64,000 nucleotides of DNA from Circinella minor (lineage: Eukaryota; Mucoromycota; Mucoromycetes; Mucorales; Lichtheimiaceae), in NCBI GenBank assembly GCA_016758965.1, contig JAEPRB010000073.1, forward strand, positions 100,150 to 164,149, in the 5' to 3' direction. Numbering within the stretch: position 1 is the first letter of the stretch; the number at the start of each line of letters is the position of its first letter. This document shows positions 1-10,313 of this stretch, in pieces. The notes below the pieces were generated by a model that was not told the origin of the DNA, made no database searches, and was given only the letters and a program-made list of their open reading frames with translations. Made by a program: the position numbers and the translations under genes.

Positions 1-109
1 GTGATACATATATGGAATCTTGTTTTAAAATAACGGAGCGATTATAAAAAACAGGAATGTGGTGTAAATTTATTTTTTCGGTCTTGTAATAACTCACAAA
101 AATTAATAG

Positions 110-505
110 TTAGCATCTTATATGATTGAAACAAGACTTGGTCGAAAAGGTACTATGGCATTATCATCTTTTGGTTCATCATTAAGTCTGTTTCTATTTT
201 CTATCATTTCATCTCGTGTCACCATGTTACTATCTTCTTCTGCCGTTTCATTTCTTGCTACTTTACTTTATGCAGTCATTTATGGTTATACCCCTGAAGT
301 TTTTGATACCAGTGTACGTGGTACAGCTGTAGGAACATCATCGGGTTTAAGCAGAGTAGCGGGTATTGTCAGTCCCATTGTTTGTGGTATATTATTTACA
401 ATAGCTACAGCTTTACCTTTATATGTAAGCATTGTCGGGTTTGGAATTGTGGGCATCTGTGTCGTTTTATTACCGTATGAAACGCGAGGTATGGGAAAGG
501 ACTAG
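110..505 (+). CDS. MFS transporter, C-terminal exon (partial)
   Basis: This is the last exon of a major facilitator superfamily transporter; the rest lies left of the window. The reading frame is open from an intron acceptor (TAG ending near 109 or 113) to the stop at 503-505. It encodes a cytoplasmic loop with the R-LGRKG signature typical of MFS loops (ETRLGRKG), then four hydrophobic segments. The sequence YGYTPEVFDTSVRGTAVG is characteristic of the sugar/organic-ion and SV2-like branch, where PE and RG are conserved. The protein ends shortly after the last helix (YETRGMGKD). The substrate cannot be told from this part. The ATG at 122 is unlikely to be a real start because the LGRKG motif normally lies in mid-protein. 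Confidence 0.8.
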   Translation, partial: LASYMIETRLGRKGTMALSSFGSSLSLFLFSIISSRVTMLLSSSAVSFLATLLYAVIYGYTPEVFDTSVRGTAVGTSSGLSRVAGIVSPIVCGILFTIATALPLYVSIVGFGIVGICVVLLPYETRGMGKD

Positions 506-617
506 ATTACTGCACAAAACTAGTATCATCCGATATGTGAAATTAGTCAGCTACAATCCCCTCCATTCCCCCCAACTTACAAATATATATAGTACAAAAT
601 ATAGATATAATATAGAT

Positions 618-677
<60 letters not shown>

Positions 678-854
678 TAGATACGAAAATTCAAGATCAA
701 GTTTCTCCCTCTCTTGAGCTGTTTCCCCTTATTCTTCTCGTTTTATATTTGACTTCCAACACAAACTGTTTTCCTTCAAATTACATATACATACATCCTT
801 TTCGAATAAACTAATAGTAATATAGCAATCGTATATATAGTACAGAGGATTATT
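506..854. repeat. Intergenic with (CA)n microsatellite
   Basis: This gap lies between two convergent genes. It contains an uninterrupted CA dinucleotide repeat of about 26 units at 620-672. The remainder is AT-rich 3' flanking sequence and no coding signal is visible. Confidence 0.9.
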
Positions 855-1559
855 TTATTTTACAATTTTTTTAATCCATCCTAATTCACGTAATCTACGT
901 GCTACTATGGGTGTGATGGCGGCAGTCAATGATAACCGAACAGGTAATAAGATTGTCTTGTGAATACCATAAGCAATGACAAATAGGGTTGTAAATGAGA
1001 CCTTTTCATGTTGTTCTTCCTTCATTTCTTCTTCTTCATTATCTGGGTCATGTTTCATGCCAATCCATCTCTTGATGTTACCAACGACCCAATCCTCCAT
1101 ATTCTTGACTTTATCTGCACCTTTATAGCTAACCAGTGCCATTGTTAAACTAAGGTCTATAACGCTCAATCCAAGATAGACACCTACACCTACAGTTCCA
1201 TATTTCTTCATGAAACCTTTTATTTTTCCAGTCCTACTTTTTTTGGTTGCTATTTCTGTCACTTCTTCTTGTTGTCGATGACGTTGTTCTTGACGAAGCA
1301 ATACTTTGTAACGCGACGGAGATATAGTTGTTCTAAAAGTCCATGACGACGATGTTATAGACCGAGGTTGTGATTTTTGTTTCCATAGCAATAAAATGGA
1401 ATGGTATTGAGGTTGTGATATTTTGTATGATGTTTTTACTGCCCGTAATGAAAGGACATGAGAATGTTGTAATAGACCATTACGCAATAGTAAAGACATA
1501 GTTCTAGAACTAAAAAAAATTAGAATGAAAAAAAAAATGCATAAAAGCGGACGGAACAT
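855..1559 (-). CDS. FAM210/DUF1279-like mitochondrial membrane protein
   Basis: Single-exon gene of 234 codons. Residues about 112-234 match the DUF1279 (FAM210) pattern: a KKYGTVGVGVYLGLS stretch followed by a hydrophobic segment, an acidic linker (DPDNEEEEMKEE), and a second hydrophobic segment with a basic tail containing PVR and ARRLRELGW. The family comprises inner-membrane or ER-associated proteins such as FAM210A/B. The N terminus is basic and Ser/Leu/Arg-rich, consistent with a mitochondrial presequence. The second methionine (ATG near 1499) gives the better presequence, because the first 20 residues are a hydrophobic run that may be 5' UTR. It is convergent with the MFS gene. Confidence 0.75.
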   Translation of the reverse strand: MFRPLLCIFFFILIFFSSRTMSLLLRNGLLQHSHVLSLRAVKTSYKISQPQYHSILLLWKQKSQPRSITSSSWTFRTTISPSRYKVLLRQEQRHRQQEEVTEIATKKSRTGKIKGFMKKYGTVGVGVYLGLSVIDLSLTMALVSYKGADKVKNMEDWVVGNIKRWIGMKHDPDNEEEEMKEEQHEKVSFTTLFVIAYGIHKTILLPVRLSLTAAITPIVARRLRELGWIKKIVK

Positions 1560-1843
1560 GTATTATATTTTTAATTTTCGTATTCCGAAAGCTAACTACT
1601 TTTTATTTTTTAGATTCGGATAAACTTTTCGAACGTGTTTTTTTTGTAGAAGAATGAATGTAATAATATATGCAACAAAATGTATAAAGTGAGAAGGGTT
1701 GGGAATATGGATGTACAGAAAGAAAAGAAAGGTAATAATATTTTTGTTTTTAGATAATAAGTATATATAGGCAGTATTTACTTGTATGTATGTGGTGTGT
1801 GAGAGTATGTCGTTTTATTCATGGATACATATTGATGATGTTC

Positions 1844-2315
1844 TTATGCTCCTTCGCCATTGGGTTGTGTAGCTGTACAACCAGGTTGTGCGTTTGTTGC
1901 CATAGGTGTAGGTGTCGTAGCTGTTTCTGCATGTAAATGGCCCATATCCCGTGATGGTTGTGGTGGTTGTGGTGGAGCCATACCAGTTAATCGTGCCTTT
2001 ATATAAAAAACATATTAGTTTTATTCTACACACTATGCGTATCTATACCGTGCCAAATAAAAAAAAAGCTCTTTCCATTTTCTTTACCAATTCTTCTTGA
2101 AGTTTGCCTTGTTTCTTTAATTCCATTCTACGATTTACAAGCATACCAATATTGACCATATAATACACTATATATATTTGTATATACATTGTTTCAAAAT
2201 GAATAACTTGTTAAGTTATAATTCAATATTAATATAATATTTTACCTGTTGTTCCAGCAAGGAATAACACTGCTGACTTTTGAGCAATATCAGCGAAAGA
2301 CGAAGGGAGCGGCAT
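1844..2315 (-). CDS. COX14-like cytochrome c oxidase assembly factor
   Basis: Three exons on the minus strand (2315-2246, 2167-2088, 1996-1844) join in frame to a protein of about 100 residues. It starts MPLPSSFADIAQKSAV, continues into one transmembrane segment (LFLAGTT-VYYMVNIGML), then a basic coiled stretch (NRRMELKKQGKLQEEL) and a Pro/Thr/Gln-rich tail. One membrane span near the N terminus followed by a charged helix is the layout of COX14-type proteins, which help load Cox1 during complex IV assembly at the mitochondrial inner membrane. The second intron has two in-frame donors (GTAAAG at 2087 or GTATAG further in), so a ten-residue extension after EEL is possible. Confidence 0.55.
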
Positions 2316-2673
2316 AATTGTTATATATTGTAATGACGTTAAACTTTTGTGTATTTGGTTGTTTAAAGTTTCGAAAATATAACAAAAAGAAAACCTTCTA
2401 CTAAGCCGCCACCCTTGCTATTGGCGTGACTTTAACTGGTCAGTGCGCTTTTTAACCCCGGTTAACGGTTAATCGATTTTTACCTGTTAAAAATAACTAT
2501 TAATGTCATTATTTCTTTTTTCGATAGCTTTGACTTATTTGGATATACTGCTCAAAACAAACAATGTTAAATTCTAGTATTATCAATTTGCTAAAAGATT
2601 ACAAACCCGGGCTTTATTTGTTTACTCCTAATAAATAAACTCAAATTTAAATTGTTGCACAGTATGTGAACAA
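2316..2673. other. Upstream region of the COX14-like gene
   Basis: AT-rich region with a short GC-richer patch near 2400-2490, including a GGTTAACGGTTAA motif. No open reading frame or RNA gene is evident. It probably contains the promoter of the minus-strand gene. Confidence 0.5.
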
Positions 2674-2927
2674 GGAATTGCTGCGCACACTCCAAAAATA
2701 TACTTCACTGGGTAATTTCGAATCTTAACAGGGGAAGGAAAGCAATCTGCACAAGTGGGGGCTGTAGTCCATATGAAAAAATGGCAAACAAAAAGTATCT
2801 AATTTTGATGTTCCATAAGAGCTGTTGAATAAGTGCTATTGATATTGATAAAACTGTTACCACAGTGTATATGGGTTTAAAACTTGTTTGATAACTATTT
2901 TATTTGTGGAATGTCCGTACCAATTCC
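2674..2927. mobile_element. MITE family A, diverged copy 1
   Basis: A 254-bp non-coding element with imperfect terminal inverted repeats: GGAATTGCTGCGCACACTCC at the left and GGAATGTCCGTACCAATTCC at the right. Its right half (Gly-less AT-rich text ending in a TTGATAACTATTTTATTTGTGG stretch split across 2885-2910) matches copy 2 at 3350-3768. This is the most diverged of three copies. No target duplication is visible. Confidence 0.55.
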
Positions 2928-3234
2928 AATATCAACAACCGAGAATAGCTTGCCTATGCTTATATATACATATATATACAACGGATGAAAAATAGCTTCC
3001 TATTTATCATTTTCATATCTTACTTATAAATTATATATTTGTTGATATAATTGAACTAGGCTATAGAATTTTTTTTGACAGGCATTGAAATGTGTACTTT
3101 ATCTTATATGTAAAATAATATACTCAGCTTATACATAGATTATATGTATCAGGTAAAGTCATATTAATGTATTTACAGTATACGTTATAATTTTTCACAA
3201 TACGTAGAATAAATAAATTAAAATAGATATTACA

Positions 3235-3349
3235 TTAAAACATATCAGTGGGGTTGCCTTCTGGATCGTAGCAATTCTGCAAACATTCAACACATCGAGA
3301 AGGAGTGCCAGTCAAAGTAGCGGTGCTACTAAAGGCATAAAATCCTTAA
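3235..3349 (-). pseudogene. Possible 3' exon remnant beside a MITE
   Basis: On the minus strand a frame of 33 codons without a stop encodes a Thr/Ser and Cys-containing peptide (RCVECLQNCYDPEGNP) ending in a stop at 3235-3237. It is open right up to the end of the adjacent MITE at 3350, so it may be the tail of a gene cut by that insertion. No continuation could be found on the other side. This could be chance. Confidence 0.2.
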
Positions 3350-3768
3350 GGGAGTTGCTAGGGAACCCCAAAAACATACTATATTAGGTAATTTCGACTC
3401 TTACGGACACCCCACTTTGATATAATTACATCGTATCAGGCCATTTATACATTATCTATACAGTTTTATTATCGTTATAAAACTTAAAAACGTTTATGGG
3501 ACTTATATTAGCAGCTCAACTTTTTATGATAATAGTCAATATTTCTTATGATGCTTTCTTACTACTATATTCATTATCTTTATGAAGACAAAATAAACAA
3601 GATATAATGCTTATTTTAATGTTTAGATATGAGCGGTTAATCAAGCGCTAGGTACGTATTGGTGTTGATAACGCTGTTACTATAATTTATATGGTTTAAG
3701 AATTTAGTTGATAACTGTTTATTTGTGGGGTGTCCGTAAGCAAAATATGGGTGTCCATAGCAATTCCC
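3350..3768. mobile_element. MITE family A, copy 2
   Basis: A 419-bp AT-rich element with terminal inverted repeats of the form GGGA(A/G)TTGCTAGGG...CCCC, and the matching TGTCCATAGCAATTCCC at its right end. A second subterminal box, GTGGGGTGTCCGTAAG, lies just inside. It is homologous along its length, in inverted orientation, to the copy at 41089-41526. It encodes no protein, so it would need a transposase elsewhere. No clear target duplication flanks this copy. Confidence 0.75.
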
Positions 3769-4331
3769 GATCTACTTTAGTATTAGCTATCCTCCAACAA
3801 TATCAAGTTGTGTGCCACGACAACAACAACGACGACGATCGAGATAGTGGTATAATTCGACTCAGAAAAAAAGGCAGCCAGTGCACCGAAATGATTTTAT
3901 TATTATATTATAAATGTACATACTAACTGAATAATTATTATAGTGTACACTATATGGATAATACTATGTCTAAAGCGCTGATGTTTTGGTCAAAACTTCT
4001 CAATAGATTAATTAGAACAAATAGTAGATCAATTTGGAATTTTTTTAGGAACGGATAGACTGTTTAAATTTTAAATTCCATTAGCCAATCATTTTGTCTT
4101 GTTTTCCTCGGATGAAAATCATACTGTTTACTTGCTTACTCCTAAGTGGACTTCTGTAGCTCCAGACCAAATATTATTGGTCTAAAAAGAAAAGATTACT
4201 ATATATATAATTATATATATATATTTTGGCAGCGGTGTAAAGAAAGGAGGAGGGGAGGGAGGAGTTTCGCGAGACGAGCCTCTTTCCTTTTTATTTTCTG
4301 TTAATACTCTTCATCAGACATTTTACCCATC
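3769..4331. other. Intergenic, promoter side of coactosin
   Basis: AT-rich sequence without recognisable genes. A purine-rich block (AGGAGGGGAGGGAGG) lies near 4246-4262, about 70-85 bases before the coactosin start codon. It is probably 5' flank or 5' UTR. Confidence 0.5.
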
Positions 4332-4863
4332 ATGTCCCTGAACGTCAGCGATCCCGAAATTGTCAATGCTTATGAAGATGTCCGAGATGACAAGACATCA
4401 ACTGATTGGGCATTCTTTGATTTCGCTGATGGTAAGCCTGATCGTCTCAAGGTAGCTGGTACTGGTTCTGGTGGCCTTTCCGAGTTTGTTGGACAACTTA
4501 AACCTGAAATTGCTGGTTGGGGTTATGTTCGTTTGAATTTAAGTAACGATGAGTAAGTTTTCTCTTATTTGTTGTACTCGTGGTAATAAAAAGAAAAGGA
4601 AAGAAAACAAGTGTTCATGGATCATTCGAAATAGATATTCGCAACGTATCAAGTTTGTTCTTGTTCCATGGTGTGGTGAATCAGTTGGTATTATGCGCAA
4701 GGCAAAGCTTAGTATTCAAATTGCTGATGTCAAGAATATTCTTCGTAACTTTCATATTGAGGTGCCGGCATCTCAGGTACAAGATTTGGATGAAAAGGAC
4801 ATTATGACCAGACTTCGACGTGCTGGTGGTGCTAACTATGACAGACAAACTAGTACCTATTAA
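4332..4863 (+). CDS. Coactosin-like actin-binding protein (ADF/cofilin fold)
   Basis: Two exons (4332-4552 and 4635-4863) encode 149 residues. The intron begins GTAAGT and ends TAG. The order of motifs follows coactosin: an N-terminal helix with DVRDDKTSTDWAFF, a GQLKPEIAGWGYVRL strand region, FVLVPWCGESVGIMRKAK in the actin-binding core, and the C-terminal LRRAGGANYDRQT, which closely resembles the GGANYDAQT end of animal coactosin. Coactosins bind F-actin and interfere with capping; the protein acts in the cytoplasm. The length matches the family (about 140-150). Nothing is truncated. Confidence 0.88.
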
Positions 4864-4933
4864 ATTAATTTATTTAATAATTCCCTGAAACACCTCTTCT
4901 TCTTCTTCGTTAAAACCATCTAATGTTTTACTC

Positions 4934-4965
<32 letters not shown>

Positions 4966-5142
4966 CTTGTCACGCCCACTCAACACTCACGCATACAAAA
5001 ATATATTGTAGATTTTTTTTTTTGGAATAAGAAATGTTTTATTCTCTATTTAATAGATAGATTGATCAACTAGATGGAAAGGGAGAGGGGAAGAAAGGGA
5101 AGGAAAGAATATGTTGAAGTAAGAGGTGGAGTGTTTAGAATA

Positions 5143-5472
5143 CTATAAAGTTCTTTGTACAGATCGACGCAATGGTTTATTTTCACCATCATTATCGTTC
5201 ATAGTATTTTGTTCTTGGTTTAATTGAGCTTGCTTTGCTTTTGATCTAAAACCACCGGAAGAGGTGTATTCTTTTAATCTGTAATCCGTATATTTCTTAC
5301 TACCAATATAACCACCCACGGCACCTTATATGCATATCACAAATATAAAATTAGCTTTTTTCTTCACTCTTAATAATAATGACATAATATATTTACATAT
5401 TAAAATACATACATAGTGCCAAAGTAGTCCTATTATAGAAGTATATAACAAAGCGTTATGAATTGTGTCTAG
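5143..5472 (-). CDS. Small membrane protein, start not resolved
   Basis: Not a family I can name. A 3' exon (5324-5143) encodes AVGGYIGSKKYTDYRLKEY followed by a polar tail ending in a stop at 5143. An upstream exon ending near 5409 encodes a hydrophobic helix (ALLYTSIIGLLWHYV). Splicing between GTATTT and AAG keeps the frame. One N-terminal membrane span followed by a basic tail suggests a small organelle membrane protein. No ATG is in frame in the upstream exon, so a short first exon further upstream is likely. It is arranged head-to-head with the 2H phosphoesterase gene. Confidence 0.4.
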
Positions 5473-5701
5473 AGCCTTTGTTTACAATGTCAAGAATTAT
5501 AGTTACCATCCTACGAAAATCGATTTTGGTGAATTTTTCATAATGTTGACAACAAAAATAAAATGGAAGGTTGAAGCTCGTGTTGTTGAGAAAGAAATTC
5601 TGGGAATTTTTATATATGCCGAATATAAATCACGTCACTTTTCTAAACTAGCAGCCAACCCCCCCCCTTGCTGGGGGATTTCTATAACACTTTCTAAACC
5701 A

Positions 5702-6475
5702 ATGACCCAATATGACACTTCAGCAATGACAAGAGAACTCATTCTTTATTTGGAACCAGAACCAACTTCACCATTTGCAATTAAAGTAAACAAGTTTCTT
5801 GATAATGCTAGAACACAATTTTACCCAACAACGGCCTGTAAATATCGTTGTCATTGTACCGTAACTGGTTTTTTTACTCTTCCAAATAATAGTAATAATA
5901 ATAATGATGTGATAATTCAACATATCATTAATATGTTGGATAGACTCATTGTAAATAACATGAACAATGATTCACCGACAGTTGATACGATACCAATTCT
6001 GGTAAAGAAAACAAAAACCATCACCACAGCAGCAGCAGAAGCAACAACGACAATAAATAAAAATCAAAGAGAGCCAAAAACAACTACTGTTGATGACTAT
6101 CCAGTCCATCTTTTATTACCCGTTTCAACCCCCAAACGATTCCATGAGCTTGTACATGATTTTTCTTCGGAATTATTATCATCTAATATTGATATCACAA
6201 TGCGACCCAAGGCAATGAACCATATCAGTCTTGCTTATTGGGATGAACCGAATGCGACCGTCGATCAAATAGCAGAATGGGATCAACTGGTCATGAAAGA
6301 TCAATTGATGGATAATATGTATAAATTTGCCTACGATGCTTTTAACAATGTAATGGACTCTCCTATAATGATGAAATGGCATCTTGTATTATATGAACGA
6401 ACAGTAAAGGGTGTTGATGTTGGAAGTCCTCACCAGTTTGTAGAATGGGCAAGATGGTCAGCTTCTTCATTATGA
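5702..6475 (+). CDS. 2H phosphoesterase superfamily protein
   Basis: Intronless gene of 257 residues. It carries the two H-x-T/S motifs that define the 2H phosphoesterase/RNA ligase-like superfamily: HCT at residues 51-53 (followed by VTGFF) and HIS at 174-176 (NHISLAYW). These histidines act on 2',3'-cyclic or other phosphodiester bonds in characterised members. A low-complexity insert of about 60 residues rich in Asn and Thr lies between them. The frame is open upstream to 5465, but that extension looks like translated 5' flank with a poly-C tract, so the start at 5702 (MTQYDTSAMTREL) is preferred. The substrate is unknown. Confidence 0.65.
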   Translation: MTQYDTSAMTRELILYLEPEPTSPFAIKVNKFLDNARTQFYPTTACKYRCHCTVTGFFTLPNNSNNNNDVIIQHIINMLDRLIVNNMNNDSPTVDTIPILVKKTKTITTAAAEATTTINKNQREPKTTTVDDYPVHLLLPVSTPKRFHELVHDFSSELLSSNIDITMRPKAMNHISLAYWDEPNATVDQIAEWDQLVMKDQLMDNMYKFAYDAFNNVMDSPIMMKWHLVLYERTVKGVDVGSPHQFVEWARWSASSL

Positions 6476-6566
6476 CGACAATGATGTTAATTAACGTTGC
6501 TCAACTCCTTTGTGTGTATATATGCGTGTGTAAATAATGGTGAATAAAAAAGGCCCATTCTTTGTG

Positions 6567-7434
6567 TTACTCGGTAGTTGTAGAAAAATAATCGGTCAGA
6601 AATAATGCTGCAACTGTATTGATTCGATTATCAATGTGAGAATTCCGTTTCAGTTGTAATAAAGCATCTTTTAATGTTTTCGTTAAAATAACTATATTTT
6701 TTGAAAATAAGACGCTTATTAATGTATTTCAGTAAAAGTTACATATCAGAAAAGAATAACTTACCTTGTTTAGAAGATTCATTAATGAGAAGCATCAAAA
6801 TAGTCATTGAATTAATAACTGTATCCGCTGTGATATTTTGTTGTTGGTTAATCAATACTGTAATGGATTGGATATGTTTTTGATTTGACACAAGGTATTG
6901 ATGGTGTCGAGAATCTATAATTAAACCAATTGTAAAGATTAACGTTTTCTGTTTATATGTATTCAGTAATATTCAAAAATATTATATTACCTAAACAGAT
7001 ATTTGCAAGACCTCCTGAACCAAACTCTTTTAATAATGGATCTTCCTGTTCTATCGCGTCTGTTTTTTTGGATCTGGTTATTATATTGAAGATGAATATA
7101 TAAATATAATATTATATAATAAGTTTACCAAGAAAAACATCAATTGCATTGACGTTCCAAAGCCAGCCATGGTTAATAGAATCATAAGCAAAGTTTCCAA
7201 GGTTTGCTAACACTTGCTGTTTCGCCTCTAGTAGAAAATAAAAAAATAGCAAGAACAGGTTTTAAAAATAATTCATCTTGTAACAGCGAAAAGTTTTTTT
7301 TTTTTTTTTTTTTTTGTTGGAAAAGGTCATTTACCATTGTCTTCTGTAGCATGATATTCTTGAACAAGTTGACCCAAGAATTGTTCTCGATCAGGTCCAG
7401 GCTGTCCACGATGTCGTTTATGCGATTGTGACAT
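6567..7434 (-). CDS. ARMC7-like armadillo-repeat protein
   Basis: Five exons (7434-7335, 7227-7129, 7059-6991, 6914-6765, 6691-6567) join in frame to 180 residues. The text follows armadillo repeat-containing protein 7: a basic start (MSQSHKRHRG), then FLGQLVQEYHAT, KQQVLANLGNFAYDSINHGWLW, and EFGSGGLANICLDSRHHQYL, where human ARMC7 also has a GGLCNLCLD-like segment. The family size is about 200 residues. ARMC7 is a small helical repeat protein reported in association with spliceosomal complexes; that role is family knowledge. The start codon is 158 bases from the divergent start of the PPR gene, so the two probably share a promoter. Confidence 0.72.
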
Positions 7435-7592
7435 TTGTTTTAAAGATTGTTGTGTAAGGAAAAAAAGCCGCCAGTATTGTTATGTAATCAGTTTGCGGGT
7501 GTTTTTTTTATTTTATTTTTAAAAGCAAGCTTGTGCCGTTTGTTGTTTTGTTGTTGTTGCTATTACTATTAAAAACAGTTCCTATTTTTTTA

Positions 7593-9745
7593 ATGTTACG
7601 ATCACGCTTGGTCTGCTCAGCATGCAGCAAACGTCTTTTCTATATTGTTTCAAATGGTATGCTATTTTAAAACACACATACACACACACATAATGTAGTT
7701 CCAGTAATAGCAACAACTAATGCTGATGTCAACTATTGATTTTCGATTTGGTCCATAATAATAATAATAATAGGTTCTGCCAACAAAACCACTACGACTA
7801 GTAGTTTAAAAACAAAATTATGCTACTCTTATTTATCAATGACTCGTTCATACCAAAAGCAAACTTATTCAACTAATTTAGCAGCAGCAACGATTAAAGA
7901 ACACAACAACACGACAATAACAACAGCACAAGAAGAAACGCGGTTCGTGAATACTGATGATAATAAACAACCAGCCAGGAACCATAATGACAGCAGCAGT
8001 AGCGATAGTATCCAAAAAATTAACAACACTAGAGCAGACCGATTTTTAGAAAAAACACATATTAAAATGAAAGAAACATTGGAGTCACCAATTGTCAATA
8101 ATTCAGGAAAACTAACACTTGACATTATTCAAGGATCAATTCGTAAACTAAAGAAAGCCAAGATACCACTTACAGCGACCACCTATGAATATATGTTACA
8201 AGCATACGCAAATGTGAGTCGTGTGGATCGAATTATGCCATTAATTGCTCAAATGTATCGTAAAGGTATTCAGCCTAGTAGCGATTTCTTTTATCATGCA
8301 TTGAAGGTAAAGTAAACATTTATATATATATATATACAGTATTGAGCATTTGGGTTTAATTTTTTTTCTCTTTTCTCTCTCTCTATATGGTTTCTTTAGC
8401 TGGCATCACGTCCTGCTGACCCGATATTGCAAGCATCGATACTAGAAGAAATGAAGAAATGTGGACATGATATAAAAACAACAGGTGTATATAGTTATCT
8501 TTTCCGATGTATGCGAAACAATGGTGAACTTGAACGTATGATTGATACATTGGAAGAAATGCACAATGAAAATGTTACTCCACCGTTATATATCTATCGT
8601 CAGTTTCTAGATTTATGCCTGGAAGTTCAGGAGCCAGGTATTGCATATAATCTATTAAAAGATGCAGGCATTTTGGATAGTTTTGCAGCATATCAGAAAA
8701 CTAAGTATATGGATTTACTTCGTTCTGGAGCACTCATGGGATTGGTATGTAAAGATGAAAATAAACGAGGAATGTACACATATAAAATACATATTGCTGG
8801 ATAAACATCAACTCACATCCTCACGTTCTTTTTTATTTTTTTTTAAAAATAAAGCATCCTGTCGTAAAGGATATGTGGAAAATAGCCGTTTTGGATAATG
8901 ATATCAAGCCAGATGAAGGCCTCTGTCATTATATATTACACGTTGCAGCTGATCATGGCGATTCAGCACTGGGTAGTGATGTGATACGTGTAATTGGAAA
9001 ATTGGGTTTTCCGTATAAAGGGTCTCACTTTGCACCGTTGGTAGAAGCATTTGCAACAACAGGGAACTGGAAAAGTACGCTTCAAGTACTCCATTTGATG
9101 CGTAAAGCAGGTGTGATTCCCACTCAAGAAACAACACGATCAATCGCCAGTAAACTGGGCCAAGACGCAGATGCCATTAGGATTGCACGTGCTGCATTAG
9201 ACGAACTTAAGGAAGAAAATGCAGTTGATATTCTTGCATTTAATGTGATTATTCATGCATTCGCATATAATAACCAATATGCTGATGCCATGGAAACTTT
9301 TAGTAAGGCGACAGAAATGCAAGTCAAGATTAACATTGAAACCATTCATGCTGTATTGGACGCGTGTATTCATGCCAAGGAAGCCAATGTGGGGATCAAA
9401 ATATTTAATCAATATGTTATGGGTGGTAATAAATCTATTAAGGCCGATACAACTACTATGAGTAAAATGGTGACATTAATGTGTACTCAAGAAGATTATG
9501 AAGATGCATTCAAATATTTGGAATTGATGAAAACAATGGGGTTTGTTCCCTTACGAGGATGTTATTATATGCTTGTCAAGAAGCTTGCAAGCCATCAAGA
9601 TTCAAGACTTTCGATAGCATTAGAAGAAATGAAAGCATGTGGATATCAAATGAGTACATTTTTACAAGGTCATATTGATAAGCATACTCCGTTAACAGAA
9701 GAAGAAGAAAAAGAAATAAGGCAAAATAGAAATAAAAGACGATAG
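7593..9745 (+). CDS. Pentatricopeptide repeat (PPR) protein, mitochondrial
   Basis: Four exons (7593-7656, 7774-8306, 8400-8744, 8855-9745) give 610 residues. The N terminus (MLRSRLVCSACSKRLFYIVS) is basic and uncharged in the manner of a mitochondrial presequence. After a polar low-complexity stretch come helical repeats of about 35 residues with PPR spacing, for example TATTYEYMLQAYANVSRVDRI, KTTGVYSYLFRCMRNNGELER and DILAFNVIIHAFAYNNQYADA. PPR proteins bind organellar RNA and act in its processing, stability or translation. The tail is highly charged (EEEEKEIRQNRNKRR). The first exon is short and was placed by matching GT-AG ends and frame; alternatively translation could begin at 7839. 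Confidence 0.75.
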
Positions 9746-10313
9746 ACTCTTTATATAGATTCAAATAGCATACATTACTACTTTGTAAATATATACCCTT
9801 TCCCATCAAATTTTCTTTATTCAAAGCTCAAAAATCTTGTCATTTGTTATTACAGTAGTACTATAATAGAAAGCTATCTTATAATTATCCAAAAATTTTC
9901 AAATTGATATTAACACTGAATTATATATTTATTCCAAAAGCAGTATAATCGTATATTTATGATATGATACTAGTTTTTATTAACATCTTTTTAATACATG
10001 TCACAATAATAAAATAATCAAATGCTAATACTTCAGTGTTATAAAATATCATCATAATAAATTCTTGATGGATACTAATCATTCATACAAAGCAGCAAAC
10101 GTTTTATGTTAATGTTTTTTTCTTCTATACGTATCGAACACTTCTGCTTGTTCAAGACTGTTGCTGTGTGCTTAACAACATATCCCAAAAAGGAAGGGAT
10201 GTTACATTTCATCCAACATTTCATACATTCCGAAAAAAAGCAATAAAAAAAAGACCGCCCTACTGAATGCGTTTTACTAACCTTTTGATCTCGAAGAAAC
10301 AAAGAAACAAAAT
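9746..10313. other. Intergenic, PPR to focadhesin-like
   Basis: AT-rich with no coding or RNA signal recognised. It should contain the PPR 3' UTR and the promoter of the next plus-strand gene. Confidence 0.5.

Noticed and set aside
432..680. Open frame running through the CA repeat
   Set aside because: It owes its length to the microsatellite and ends in a His/Thr alternation; it overlaps the transporter exon in another frame.
5465..5701. N-terminal extension of the 2H protein
   Set aside because: The added residues show no domain similarity, span a poly-C tract and overlap the likely promoter and opposing gene, so the start at 5702 is preferred.
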